Source: Halomicronema sp. CCY15110
Lineage (GTDB): Bacteria; Cyanobacteriota; Cyanobacteriia; Phormidesmidales; Phormidesmidaceae
DNA length: 52,176 nucleotides
Direction: 5' to 3'
Assembly (NCBI RefSeq): GCF_016888165.1
Contig: NZ_JACSWC010000220.1
Span: 1 to 52,176 of the forward strand
The position numbers and the translations under genes were made by a program. The notes beneath the pieces are model-generated. The model was not told the DNA's origin, searched no databases, and saw nothing but the letters and a program-made list of their open reading frames with translations. Of this stretch, positions 33,640 to 42,590 are shown piece by piece (positions within the stretch are counted from its first letter, which is position 1; each line of letters opens with the position of its first letter).

Positions 33640-34719
33640 ATGGCGCTCGTCCCTATGCGGTTAATGCTGGATCACGCAGCCGAAGAAGGCTACGGTATCC
33701 CGGCTTACAACGTCAACAACCTGGAGCAAATCCTGGCCATCATGGAGGCTGCTGACGAAACCGATAGTCCCGTAATTTTGCAAGCTTCCCGTGGTGCACG
33801 GAAGTATGCCGGTGAAAACTTCCTGCGTCACTTGGTGCAGGCGGCGGTTGAAACTTATCCCCACATTCCCGTGGTGATGCACCAAGATCACGGCAACAGC
33901 CCCGCTACTTGCTACTCTGCTATCCGCAATGGCTTTACCAGCGTCATGATGGATGGCTCCTTGGAAGCCGATGCCAAGACCCCGGCTAGCTTTGACTACA
34001 ACGCCAGCGTTACCGCAGAAGTGGTGAAGGTGGCTCACGCGATCGGCGCAAGTGTCGAAGGTGAGCTTGGTTGCCTGGGTTCTTTGGAAACCGGTGCTGG
34101 TGAAGCAGAAGATGGTCACGGTTTTGAGGGCACCCTCAGCCATGACCAACTGTTGACTGACCCCGATGAAGCGGTGCAGTTTGTGGAAGCGACTCAAGTC
34201 GACGCGCTCGCGGTGGCGATTGGCACTAGCCACGGTGCTTACAAGTTCACCCGTAAGCCCACTGGCGAAATTTTGGCGATCAGCCGCATCGAAGAAATTC
34301 ACAAGCGTCTGCCCAACACCCACTTGGTCATGCATGGTTCTTCTTCCGTGCCTCAAGAGTGGCTGGATATGATCAATAAGTACGGCGGTCAGATTCCTGA
34401 AACCTACGGTGTGCCTGTTGAAGAAATCCAAAAGGGCATCAAGAGTGGTGTGCGCAAGGTCAACATTGACACTGACAACCGCTTGGCAATCACTGCGGCC
34501 ATTCGTGAAGCAGCGGCAGCCGATCCTTCCAACTTTGATCCTCGCCACTTCATGAAGCCTGCCATCAAGTACATGAAGCAGGTTTGCCGCGATCGCTATG
34601 AAGCCTTTGGTTCCGCTGGCAATGCTAGCAAGATCAAACAGGTTGGTGTCGAAGTCTTCGCAGCTAAGTACGCGGCGGGCGAACTGGATGCCAAAGTCAA
34701 GAAAGCCGCTGCTGTGTAA
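33640..34719 (+). CDS. fbaA: Class II fructose-bisphosphate aldolase
   Basis: Cleaves or forms fructose-1,6-bisphosphate (and sedoheptulose-1,7-bisphosphate in the Calvin cycle of cyanobacteria) using Zn(II). 359 residues, with [12 protein letters not shown] (metal and catalytic His/Asp), [22 protein letters not shown] (Glu metal ligand), [25 protein letters not shown] and [14 protein letters not shown] (phosphate binding). AGGAGG lies 6 bases upstream. Coding sequence is biased to frequent codons, as expected for a highly expressed carbon-fixation gene. Strong terminator follows. Confidence 0.97.
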   Translation: MALVPMRLMLDHAAEEGYGIPAYNVNNLEQILAIMEAADETDSPVILQASRGARKYAGENFLRHLVQAAVETYPHIPVVMHQDHGNSPATCYSAIRNGFTSVMMDGSLEADAKTPASFDYNASVTAEVVKVAHAIGASVEGELGCLGSLETGAGEAEDGHGFEGTLSHDQLLTDPDEAVQFVEATQVDALAVAIGTSHGAYKFTRKPTGEILAISRIEEIHKRLPNTHLVMHGSSSVPQEWLDMINKYGGQIPETYGVPVEEIQKGIKSGVRKVNIDTDNRLAITAAIREAAAADPSNFDPRHFMKPAIKYMKQVCRDRYEAFGSAGNASKIKQVGVEVFAAKYAAGELDAKVKKAAAV

Positions 34720-34747
34720 CTAGCACCGGATCGTTTCAATAAACCGG

Positions 34748-34784
34748 AAGGAGCCGTTCGTGATTTACGAACGGCTCCTTTTTT
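34748..34784 (+). terminator. Rho-independent terminator of the aldolase gene
   Basis: A perfect 14-bp stem AAGGAGCCGTTCGT / ACGAACGGCTCCTT with five-base loop, followed by TTTT; it starts 29 bases after the stop. Confidence 0.92.
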
Positions 34785-34831
34785 CATGTAGCCAGAAGAA
34801 GCTCGGTAATTTGCGCCAAGCCTCCGGGCGA

Positions 34832-35359
34832 TCACCAGCCCCAAGTGCCTGCGCCGCCCTTAAACGGGCCGACGATATCACTCGTGATCCAACCGCCGTA
34901 GAAGTCCCCAGTTTGGGCTTGCACCTGTTCATCGTCAACATAACAAGCTTCCATCTGGCTAGGATAGACCGCTACACAGTCCTGAATCGCCGCAAACCGT
35001 TCCGTCGGTTGGGGATAACGCCACACGGCATGGTTGACGCGGCGATCGCCCACCACCAAATCAAAATACTGAGCCACTCCCTTCCATTCGCAAAAAGTGG
35101 TTCTCTGAACCGGCACCAAAAACTCTTGTCGCACGTCCTCTAAGGGAATGTAATAAACCGGTGGATGACTGGTTTCTAAAATACGCACCGTACGCTGTGA
35201 GTCAGCAATGGTTTGTCCGTTAAAGACCACTCGAATACGTTTCTCAGAGCTTTCGACTCGGGGCGGACGGGGATAGTCCCAAACTGACTCTTGGCCTGGC
35301 TGAGGCTCAATACGCTGTACCATCAATTGATCATCCTTAATACGCTGTACTAATGGCAT
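34832..35359 (-). CDS. DUF427 domain protein
   Basis: 175 residues. The DUF427 core spans about 45-160: RIRVVFNGQTIADSQRTVRILETSHPPVYYIPLEDV, FCEWKGVAQYFDL and the terminal VYPSQMEACYVDDEQVQAQTGDFYGGWI are characteristic. Function unknown. The N-terminus MPLVQRIKDDQLMVQRIEPQ repeats VQRI because of a 12-bp direct repeat (AATACGCTGTAC at 35309 and 35339) 30 bp apart; the second copy's ATG at 35323 may be the real start. Confidence 0.92.
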   Translation of the reverse strand: MPLVQRIKDDQLMVQRIEPQPGQESVWDYPRPPRVESSEKRIRVVFNGQTIADSQRTVRILETSHPPVYYIPLEDVRQEFLVPVQRTTFCEWKGVAQYFDLVVGDRRVNHAVWRYPQPTERFAAIQDCVAVYPSQMEACYVDDEQVQAQTGDFYGGWITSDIVGPFKGGAGTWGW

Positions 35360-35527
35360 TTTGGCATGGGTGCAGTTGCCCTTGCCGACAGAACCAAGCG
35401 CAAGTAAGACTACTTTCTCTTCACGCCGGCCCAGTCAACAGCCCTTGGAAATCGCTGTAGAATTTCTAATTCCCGAGAAAGTTTTGTAAGGTTGTGATGG
35501 CAACCCAGTGAAGTAGCAAAGCAAGAC

Positions 35528-36115
35528 GTGACCAACTTAAATTCCAACGAACCGCAAATGGAACCCCTCAGCCGCGTCCAGGTTTTGATAGCAATGGGGG
35601 TCACAGCCTTAGTCTTGCTACTGATCGCTCGCTTTTGGCTGCTGTTCGACTCAGTGGTCATGCTGTCAGTTGAGTTTGATGCTGAAATATTACTCTTGGG
35701 AGTCGCGATTGGTTTAGGCATCACTGGAGCCAGTGCGATCGCCTACGAAGTGTGGCCCAGCTATCGCAACAGCGCCAATACGTATCTCAAACTGGTACTA
35801 GAACCGCTTAACTGGGCCGATTTAATCTGGATGGGACTCTTGCCAGGGCTGAGTGAAGAATTACTGTTCCGGGGGGTGATGCTGCCGGCAATCGGCCTCA
35901 ATATGTATGGGGTCGTCTTTTCTAGCCTGTGCTTTGGCGTGCTGCATCTCAGCGGTTTACAACAATGGTCTTATGTCGTTTGGGCCACGATGATTGGTCT
36001 GGTATTGGCCGTGAGCGCAGTGTGGTCGGGCAATTTACTCGTGCCCATTTTGGCCCACACTACCACTAACCTCATCGCCAGCCTATTTTGGAAAGCCAAG
36101 TACACGACTCCTTGA
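35528..36115 (+). CDS. CPBP-family intramembrane metalloprotease
   Basis: 195 residues with five or six hydrophobic helices. The CPBP (Rce1/abortive-infection) motifs are present: GLSEELLFRGVML (EExxxR, catalytic glutamates), SLCFGVLHLS (His) and PILAHTTTNLIASLFW (His, Asn). Substrate unknown; such proteins in cyanobacteria act in the thylakoid or plasma membrane. The GTG start at 35528 leaves 20 polar residues before the first helix. Confidence 0.92.
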   Translation: MTNLNSNEPQMEPLSRVQVLIAMGVTALVLLLIARFWLLFDSVVMLSVEFDAEILLLGVAIGLGITGASAIAYEVWPSYRNSANTYLKLVLEPLNWADLIWMGLLPGLSEELLFRGVMLPAIGLNMYGVVFSSLCFGVLHLSGLQQWSYVVWATMIGLVLAVSAVWSGNLLVPILAHTTTNLIASLFWKAKYTTP

Positions 36116-36547
36116 GGGACGAACTGTACGCATTGGCATAGATCGCCAATGGTGAAGCCTGAACAACCATCACCCCATAGACACATAGCTAAATTACGGG
36201 AAAGCACTTGACCAAGCTGTTTTATTTTATACCCACAAAATCCTCGGCCATTACTCTGAGGCACTAGTTATCAGCATTTTTTCAAGCTGAGATATCGCTA
36301 ATCACAGAGACCGATAGTGGAACTGGGCGCATCGCAAAAACCGCCATATTGCCTGAGGACAGTTACTTTCACGATGAGTAAAAACACTGAACGGTGGAGC
36401 GATCGCTGTGGTCACTGACTAACGGTCATTATCGAGAACGTCGACAGTGACCAAGAAACCATCACAAATCAGACTATGTATATGAAGTTACCAAAAAATC
36501 CGTTGTGTTTACACCTAGGGTACGAAACCAGGAAATATACTGTGAAC
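36116..36547. other. Spacer before the PEP-CTERM gene, about 430 bp
   Basis: No gene was recognised. An 8-bp inverted repeat GGTCACTG (36410-36417) / CAGTGACC (36445-36452) is present, with no further support for it. A promoter is expected, but no clear -10/-35 pair was found. Confidence 0.5.
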
Positions 36548-37390
36548 ATGTCAAATCTCAGTAGAACCCAAGTTATGTTTTCTTCCTTAGCTAAGTGCAC
36601 TATGACCGTTGGTGCTGCTGCTGGCTGCCTTCTGATGACTGCTGGTAGCGTTAGCGCTGGTTCTTTCACCACTAATTTCACACCTACAGTTCGAGATGCT
36701 GACGAAGACATTCTTCTCACATCAGTTCAGTTTGGCACGACCATCATCGACTTTAGCGACCTTGCCTTAGTCAGCGAAGCAATCATCTTAAATAACGATG
36801 TGATTTCGGCAGGCGCTCTCGCCAATAACGACAATAAAGAAGATAACGAAGGCGCAGCTAGTGCTGATGTCAACGACCAATCAATCGATGGGGTGGCGAT
36901 GGAGCAACTGCTGGCAGGTGATGCCGCTTCCGAAGCTGCAGTGGTCGAAAACCTGAGCAGTCAGAATCTTGGTCATATCATCGACACTGAAGACAGCGGA
37001 GCCTTTGAAATTGAGTTGAGCTTTGACAAGGCCTTCAACACCTTGCTCGTTTGGGAGCGCGGCTTGAATAGTGATCTGGGTATTAAAGTCGGTGGCGAGA
37101 CCTTCAAGATCACACGCAGCATGTTTACCAATGCAGGCTACAAGCTTGATACGACTGAAATTGATGATGTGGGTGGACAAGAGGTCGGTAGCTATGCCCT
37201 GAAGTTTTCAGACCTAGGACTAACTGGCGATTACGATACCGTCACTCTTTTCAGTAAGTCCCACTTTAAAGGCCCTGACTTCAAGGTTGCGGGTGCGACT
37301 GTGCCTGAGCCTGCGGCTGTTTTAGGCTTGACCGCAGTCGCTGGAGCGTTTGTCGCTGGCCGGCGTCGCAAGGGCGATAGCGCTGCATAA
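36548..37390 (+). CDS. PEP-CTERM exosortase-target protein
   Basis: 280 residues from ATG 36548 (MSNLSRTQVMF). A signal peptide runs to about residue 39 (cleavage near SVSAG), and the C-terminus has the PEP-CTERM sorting signal: VPEPAAVLGLTAVAGAFVAGRRRKG, that is Pro-Glu-Pro, hydrophobic helix, basic end. The mature part is acidic and beta-rich, with FEIELSFDKAFNTLLVWERGLNSDLGIKVGG resembling the XDP-type exosortase-dependent surface proteins. It should be handled by an exosortase encoded elsewhere. Downstream terminator is strong. An in-frame start at 36476 would precede the signal. Confidence 0.85.
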   Translation: MSNLSRTQVMFSSLAKCTMTVGAAAGCLLMTAGSVSAGSFTTNFTPTVRDADEDILLTSVQFGTTIIDFSDLALVSEAIILNNDVISAGALANNDNKEDNEGAASADVNDQSIDGVAMEQLLAGDAASEAAVVENLSSQNLGHIIDTEDSGAFEIELSFDKAFNTLLVWERGLNSDLGIKVGGETFKITRSMFTNAGYKLDTTEIDDVGGQEVGSYALKFSDLGLTGDYDTVTLFSKSHFKGPDFKVAGATVPEPAAVLGLTAVAGAFVAGRRRKGDSAA

Positions 37391-37460
37391 GTCTGTTTAA
37401 GCCCATCAGCAGCAGTGGCTTTCAAAAGTGAGCGCTGCTAACTCAGCATAGACAACAACA

Positions 37461-37500
37461 GAACCCCCTCGCTAAACATCCCTAGCGAGGGGGTTCACTC
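37461..37500 (+). terminator. Rho-independent terminator of the PEP-CTERM gene
   Basis: A perfect 14-bp stem GAACCCCCTCGCTA / TAGCGAGGGGGTTC with 8-base loop, followed by a T-rich stretch. The ferredoxin gene converges at 37541, so it may also protect that end. Confidence 0.85.
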
Positions 37501-37540
37501 TTTATATGACAGCTATGTCCAATAGGATGTCAGGAACGAC

Positions 37541-38035
37541 TCAGGCAGTTGGAGGATTTTGAGCACGAGGCTGGGCGCGATCGCGTCGCTTATTCCGCTT
37601 CCGCTGCTCAGTGCGGGCCATTGCTTTATCGACTGGAAAACCAGCGATCGGAATGACCTGATGCTGCCGCTCTTTTTCTAGCTGCTTGAGCTCGGTGTAA
37701 TCGACCCAGTGGATGCAATCCACCGGACAAGTGTCGATCGCCTCTTGAATGACGTCTTCGGAGTCACCATCCTGACGAATGGCACGCGCCCGTCCATAGT
37801 CAGGCTCGATATAAAAGGTATCCCGCGCGACGTGGGCGCAGTGGCAACAGCCAATGCAAGTCAATTCATCCACGTAAACGCCTTTTTGCCGCAAAGCCCC
37901 ACCAAGCTCCGGCTCAAAACCAGTCCGATCAGCGGCATCTCTCAGATCACCACCTAACTCTGGTTCTAAACCACTTGGAGAGGCCTGAAAAGTGCTGCTC
38001 GTTTCGGTAGAAGCATCTTCAAACGATTGGGGCAT
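37541..38035 (-). CDS. Ferredoxin, [4Fe-4S], with N-terminal EPELGG repeats
   Basis: 164 residues. Cluster ligands are Cys60, Cys63 and Cys66 (CIGCCHC) plus Cys103 (CP), one [4Fe-4S] cluster; extra Cys64 and Cys107 are present. The disordered N-terminus carries GLEPELGG (22-29) and FEPELGG (40-46), a short duplication; the C-terminus is basic. This is the protein found beside DUF1257/Ycf35 and DUF2997 genes in cyanobacteria. It is the last gene of that three-gene unit; role as electron donor is inferred, partner unknown. Confidence 0.92.
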   Translation of the reverse strand: MPQSFEDASTETSSTFQASPSGLEPELGGDLRDAADRTGFEPELGGALRQKGVYVDELTCIGCCHCAHVARDTFYIEPDYGRARAIRQDGDSEDVIQEAIDTCPVDCIHWVDYTELKQLEKERQHQVIPIAGFPVDKAMARTEQRKRNKRRDRAQPRAQNPPTA

Positions 38036-38055
38036 CAGATTTCCCCGATGAACAA

Positions 38056-38445
38056 CTAAGCCCAGCGCTGGACAACCAGACGAATAGCACCGTCTTCAGT
38101 GGTCTTTTGCTCGGCTACTTGAAAGCCTTCCTGAGCCGTTGCTTCGAGCACAGTGTGGAAGGCGTAACGTTGAGTAATTTGGTTGACAAAACCATCAACT
38201 GATAGGGGTTGCTGCCAATATTGCAGGTCAGCAACCAACTCGTAGTCTTTAGTTTCGGGATTCAAACGGAACCCGATGTCAAACCCGTTAGGTTGCTCAA
38301 TCACCACCTCGGCGGCTTCGGTGGCACCTTGATAACCACGCACTGGCGACGGGCCGGACTTCCAATCAACACCCAGATCAGTAAGGGCCGATTGCAAGGA
38401 AGTGAGGTTGCGGATTTTCGTCCGAATCTGGCTAAAGTGTGACAT
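38056..38445 (-). CDS. ycf35: Ycf35/DUF1257 protein
   Basis: 129 residues, full length of the DUF1257 family: MSHFSQIRTKIRNLTSLQSAL at the start, VRGYQGATEAAEVVI, ADLQYWQQPLSVDGFVNQITQRYAF. Conserved in cyanobacteria and in red algal plastids (ycf35). Function unknown. Middle gene of the DUF2997-DUF1257-ferredoxin unit; gaps are 27 and 20 bases. Confidence 0.95.
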   Translation of the reverse strand: MSHFSQIRTKIRNLTSLQSALTDLGVDWKSGPSPVRGYQGATEAAEVVIEQPNGFDIGFRLNPETKDYELVADLQYWQQPLSVDGFVNQITQRYAFHTVLEATAQEGFQVAEQKTTEDGAIRLVVQRWA

Positions 38446-38472
38446 ATTATCCGTGCTTTAACGAACGTTGAA

Positions 38473-38691
38473 CTAGCCCCAGTCGCTATAAGTCGCTTGG
38501 TTTTGGGCATCGACTGTAGATGCTTGATGAGTCGATTGAGCGTAGAAGTCAGACGTTTGTTCACGACTGACGACATTCCCCAACTGTTCCTCAATCTTGC
38601 GAGTCACCTCTTCACAAGAGCGACCAACAATACCCGTCACCATCTCCTTGACACGACCGTCGGGATAGATGATGAATTCCAAGGTTTCCAT
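38473..38691 (-). CDS. DUF2997 protein
   Basis: 72 residues: METLEFIIYPDGRVKEMVTGIVG is the family N-terminus, then CEEVTRKIEEQLG; the tail is polar. DUF2997 always travels with DUF1257 in cyanobacterial genomes as far as I know. Unknown function. First gene of the unit. Confidence 0.92.
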   Translation of the reverse strand: METLEFIIYPDGRVKEMVTGIVGRSCEEVTRKIEEQLGNVVSREQTSDFYAQSTHQASTVDAQNQATYSDWG

Positions 38692-39075
38692 ACAGCGCTT
38701 CAGGTAGTGGAAAATGAGTCAGTCTGAAAAGACTGGAATACTAGGATAGAAGCTATTAGACAACTTTATCCTACTAAGCATTTCTGAAGGAAGACGAGCC
38801 ATCGCATAGCAAATGTTAATGCAAGTTATTGACAGCGAGAGTATTCACTTCGAATTACTGCTCAGTGTTACGTAAATAGCTGCTTAGCGTCAACCTATCA
38901 GCAGGATGGGTGACGCTAAAATCAAGGGTCCTTGCGATCTCGATCGCAAAAACGTTGCAGTTCTTTACGACTTGCAACATCATACTGCGATTGCGGTTGG
39001 CCGGGTTGAAATTGGCGCGATGACTGCGGCGAGATCGCCCGATAATGAGGAACTGTGAAGTAAACGGATAACCCC
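38692..39075. other. Divergent spacer, about 385 bp
   Basis: Separates the ycf35 unit from the saccharopine-dehydrogenase-like gene and should contain both promoters. An open frame at 38855-39154 on the minus strand has no protein character. Nothing else was recognised. Confidence 0.55.
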
Positions 39076-40086
39076 ATGAATTCTCAAACAATGGCGTCAC
39101 AATCACCGATCGCAGTGGGCGTGCTCGGGTTTGGTGGGCTGGGTCAGGCCGCAACGCGGGTACTCATGCCCAAGACAGAAATGCAGTTGGTCGCAGCGGC
39201 AGACAAACAAGGCTATGTGTATGATGCGCGCGGTTTAGACCCTCAAAGCTGTATTGCGGCATATCGCGATCGCGGCTCGGTGGGCTATGTCGAGTCCGGC
39301 GGCGTGCTCAGTCAGCAAAGCATTGCCGATCTGATTCAGGCGGCTCCTGACGTGCAGGGTTACTTTCTGGCCTTGCCGAACCTGCCCAACACCTTTATGG
39401 CTTCTGTTGTGAAGCAATTCATTGCGTCCGGCTGGCAGGGGGTGCTGGTGGATGCGTTGAAGCGCACCAGTGCCATGGAGCAAATTTGGGCCTTGCGGGA
39501 CGAGTTGCAAGCCGCGGGCATTACCTATATGACCGGGTGTGGGGCTACCCCAGGGTTGTTGACCGCAGCGGCGACGGTGGCGGCCCAAAGCTACACCGAG
39601 ATTCACAGTGTCAAAATCACCTTTGGGGTGGGCATCGCCAACTGGGAAGCGTATCGGGCCACCATTCGCGAAGATATTGCCCACATGCCGGAGTACGACG
39701 TGGACTCGGCCCAGGCGATGAGCGATGCCGAAGTGGCAGCCCTACTAGATCGCACCAACGGCGTTCTCCAGCTCGAAAATATGGAACATGCCGATGATTT
39801 GATGCTGGAACTGGCGGGGATTTGCGATCGCGACCAGGTGACCGTCGGCGGCATTGTGGATACCCGCAACGCGAAGAAGCCCCTCAGCACCAATGTCCAA
39901 GTGACGGGCCGCACCTTTGAGGGCAAAATTTCGACCCACACGTTTACCCTGGGCGATGAAACCAGCATGGCGGCAAACGTCTGTGGGCCAGCGTTTGGAT
40001 ATCTCAAAGCCGGGATTGCCTTACACCAGCGCGGGCAGCAAGGGCTCTATACGGCAGCGGAAGTGATGCCGCAGTTTGTCCGCTAA
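39076..40086 (+). CDS. Saccharopine dehydrogenase-like oxidoreductase
   Basis: 336 residues with an N-terminal Rossmann fold ([17 protein letters not shown], residues 13-30) and the pattern of cyanobacterial proteins annotated as saccharopine dehydrogenase-like: [56 protein letters not shown] and [24 protein letters not shown]. The reaction is unknown. Lysine biosynthesis through saccharopine is not used by cyanobacteria, so the name reflects fold only. Confidence 0.85.
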   Translation: MNSQTMASQSPIAVGVLGFGGLGQAATRVLMPKTEMQLVAAADKQGYVYDARGLDPQSCIAAYRDRGSVGYVESGGVLSQQSIADLIQAAPDVQGYFLALPNLPNTFMASVVKQFIASGWQGVLVDALKRTSAMEQIWALRDELQAAGITYMTGCGATPGLLTAAATVAAQSYTEIHSVKITFGVGIANWEAYRATIREDIAHMPEYDVDSAQAMSDAEVAALLDRTNGVLQLENMEHADDLMLELAGICDRDQVTVGGIVDTRNAKKPLSTNVQVTGRTFEGKISTHTFTLGDETSMAANVCGPAFGYLKAGIALHQRGQQGLYTAAEVMPQFVR

Positions 40087-40205
40087 TACGCTCTGGGCAT
40101 AAAACTCGGTAAATGATGCTTCAAGGCAACGGTATGAGGCCCTGGAAGTACAGGTCATCGGGTTTTGTGCCCTGATTAATTTTGCTCAGGCAAAAATCTA
40201 AATCT

Positions 40206-40264
40206 GCTGACAGTGGAGTTGACGGCAGATCTACCGTTACAGTTTGTCTGTAGATCCTGTCAGC
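40206..40264 (+). ncRNA. Candidate structured 5' leader of the CDF transporter gene
   Basis: The arms GCTGACAG (40206-40213) and CTGTCAGC (40257-40264) are perfect complements, and nested inside them GATCTAC (40228-40234) pairs with GTAGATC (40250-40256). The right arms are contiguous; the left side bulges 14 nt. The element ends 20 bases before the transporter start codon. Could be a regulatory RNA fold; a known riboswitch class was not recognised. Confidence 0.45.
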
Positions 40265-40283
40265 CCTACGGACTATCAGCATT

Positions 40284-41255
40284 ATGGCCGAGTCAGCCTC
40301 CAAAGTTTCTATCTACGCGGCGCTGGGAGCCAATCTCGCGATCGCGATCGCTAAATTCGTCGGGGCCAGCATCAGCGGCAGCTCCGCCATGTTGTCCGAG
40401 GGCATCCACTCCGTTGTTGACTCAGTGAACGAAGTATTACTGCTGTATGGCTTGAAGCAGAGCGAAAAAGGCCCCGATGAGCTGCATCCCCTCGGCCACG
40501 GCCAGGAGCTCTACTTTTGGTCGCTGGTGGTCGCCGTCTTGATTTTCTCGCTCGGGGGTGGCTTCTCCATCTATGAAGGGGTGAAGAGTTTTCAAGATCC
40601 TGAACCGTCTGCCAATGCCCTGGTAAGTTACGTCGTCCTGGGCACAGCGGCCATTGTTGAAGGGGCGGCCCTGACTGTATCCATTCGCGAGTTCAACCAT
40701 CAGAATCCCAACCGCCAAGATAGTCTTTGGGCAGCGATGAAACGCAGCAAAGACCCCAGCAGTTTCATCGTCATTTTTGAAGACGCAGCGGCTTTATTGG
40801 GCCTGGGAGTCGCATTTGCGGGAGTGTACCTGAGCCAGTTGACCCAAAACGAGATGTATGACGGCATTGCTTCCATCGTCATTGGCATCATTTTGACCCT
40901 GGTGGCCATGGTGCTAGTCTCTGAGACCAAAGGCTTGCTGATTGGCGAAAGTGCCTTGCCAGAGACCCAAGACAGCATCAAAGCGATTATTCAAGCCGAT
41001 CCGGCGGTGACGAGTTTAGGTCAGCTGATCACGCTGCACATGGGGCCTAAGGACGTCATGCTGGCGTTGAATATTGAATTTGCTGACGCCCTTTCCGCTG
41101 ACGATATTGAGGCCGCTGTGCGCCGTATTGAACAGAGCATTCGCACTAATCATGAAGAGGTCAGGCGTATCTTTATTGAAGCGGCCTCGGCCACTCAAGC
41201 CCTTGGGGAAAGTAGCGAGCAGTCAACGGTGGCCACGTCTCCCGCGCCGGATTAA
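40284..41255 (+). CDS. Cation diffusion facilitator (CDF) transporter, SLC30A9-like
   Basis: 323 residues with six membrane helices in the first about 215 residues and a cytosolic C-terminal domain (about 215-305). Helix 2 has EGIHSVVDSVNE (HxxxD), and helix 5 has IFEDAAALLGLG, resembling ZnT9-type members rather than the classical Zn exporters with two HxxxD pairs. Substrate is probably a divalent cation (Zn, Mn, Fe or Co), but this is not settled. A nested hairpin precedes it. It converges with, and overlaps by four bases, the ZIP-like gene. Confidence 0.9.
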   Translation: MAESASKVSIYAALGANLAIAIAKFVGASISGSSAMLSEGIHSVVDSVNEVLLLYGLKQSEKGPDELHPLGHGQELYFWSLVVAVLIFSLGGGFSIYEGVKSFQDPEPSANALVSYVVLGTAAIVEGAALTVSIREFNHQNPNRQDSLWAAMKRSKDPSSFIVIFEDAAALLGLGVAFAGVYLSQLTQNEMYDGIASIVIGIILTLVAMVLVSETKGLLIGESALPETQDSIKAIIQADPAVTSLGQLITLHMGPKDVMLALNIEFADALSADDIEAAVRRIEQSIRTNHEEVRRIFIEAASATQALGESSEQSTVATSPAPD

Positions 41256-42523
41256 CCGAGCGACAGGGTCACCACCCAAAACCCAACCAGAAAGCCCGCG
41301 ATCGTGGAATAGGTGACCGTCCCGCCCCCCATTTCGTAGGCTTCCGGCATCATGGTGCTGGAAAGCATGGCGAGAATCGCGCCCCCAGCCAGCGCTTGGG
41401 CGGTGCCCAATACCCAGGCATTGGCAAAGGTACTCAAAAAGTTGCCCAGCATGGCGGTGAGGCCACTCAACACGACGGCCCCCCCCCACAGGGTCAAAAT
41501 GCGGCTGGCTTTGGTGCCAGCCTGTTGCATGCCGACGGTGCTAGAGAGTGCTTCGGGAATGTTGGAGATAAAGACCGCCATCAAGAAGGAACTGCTGAGA
41601 TGCCCACTTCCCACGTTGAAGCCGATCACCAAGGCTTCGGGAATGTTGTCCATCAGGGTGCCGACGAGGATGGCGAGGGGAGCTGAACTTTTCGCCAGTT
41701 GTTGAATCTGCTGCTCCGATAGGGGAAAGTCGACTTCCACACTGTCGAGCACTTGCTGACGCCATTGCCCCTCGGATTTTTCGCGGGCCTTGGCAGTGGA
41801 TTGGGTGGTCTCTCGCAACCGGCGGGCCAAAATACGGCTGAGCCCACTCGCGAGGTGGGGCGATCGCGTCAACATGCCGTCAAAGTCAGACTTATCGAGT
41901 TCGTAAAGCTTCATCGGCGTACGGGCAATGACGCTGGCAGATCGCTCTTCCCCCGTGAGTAAAGCCATTTCGCCAAACATTTCCCCCGCCCCGAGTTGCG
42001 CCATCAACTGCGGCCCTTTGTAGATGTCTGCCTCGCCCGACAGAATAATGAACATCGCATCGCCGGGGGTACCTTCTTCGCAGAGGGTGGTGCCCGGTTC
42101 CACGGTTAATGGCTTGAGCAGGGGAATGATCGCCTGCACTTCTGACGGCGAGAGATTATGGAGCATCTCGACATGGGCGATTTCGTCGAGCACTTCCGAG
42201 GTTTCTTCTTGACGGTGATGGTAGAAAAACCGCCGGGACGAGGACGGGTGCCGGATAAAGCCCCCGCGATCGTCGATGTAATTGATGATGAGAGTAAAGA
42301 GGGTGCCGCCTAAAACGAATCCGACTAATAGGGGAAGGAAACCCGCATTTTCAAACACGGGTTGGGTAATGTCGAAGGCGATCGCCGCCAACAGCGTACC
42401 GCTGCCGAAGGCCATAATGGCCGCAGTAATTACTCGGCCAGGCTTCCAGCAGATACCCAAGACGGCCCCTATTAGTAGGCTAGAGGCACCTAAGAGTCCC
42501 TGAAATAATGCTTCTAAGGGCAT
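41252..42523 (-). CDS. ZIP-like transporter with internal cyclic-nucleotide-binding domain
   Basis: 423 residues. N-terminal three helices (about 10-85), then a cNMP-binding domain (about 115-240) with the beta-barrel and phosphate-binding signature (GEADIYKGPQL; GEMFGEMALLTGEERSASVIA), then ZIP-like helices 4-8 (about 285-423). ZIP helix motifs are altered: DNIPEALVIG for the usual HNxPEG and SNIPEALSST in the next helix. The cNMP domain sits exactly in the cytosolic loop (TM3-TM4) that is His-rich in ordinary ZIPs, suggesting gating by cyclic nucleotides. The direction of transport and metal are unknown. Confidence 0.85.
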   Translation of the reverse strand: MPLEALFQGLLGASSLLIGAVLGICWKPGRVITAAIMAFGSGTLLAAIAFDITQPVFENAGFLPLLVGFVLGGTLFTLIINYIDDRGGFIRHPSSSRRFFYHHRQEETSEVLDEIAHVEMLHNLSPSEVQAIIPLLKPLTVEPGTTLCEEGTPGDAMFIILSGEADIYKGPQLMAQLGAGEMFGEMALLTGEERSASVIARTPMKLYELDKSDFDGMLTRSPHLASGLSRILARRLRETTQSTAKAREKSEGQWRQQVLDSVEVDFPLSEQQIQQLAKSSAPLAILVGTLMDNIPEALVIGFNVGSGHLSSSFLMAVFISNIPEALSSTVGMQQAGTKASRILTLWGGAVVLSGLTAMLGNFLSTFANAWVLGTAQALAGGAILAMLSSTMMPEAYEMGGGTVTYSTIAGFLVGFWVVTLSLG

Positions 42524-42590
42524 AGTTGCTACAGTTCACAAGCATAAGATAAACCCGGAGACAGTGATTTAGGCAATCTTTTCACTGAAT

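Noticed and set aside
33661-34548. 295-codon minus-strand frame inside the aldolase gene
   Set aside because: The plus strand encodes a full, highly conserved aldolase; the opposite frame is an artefact of its codon bias.
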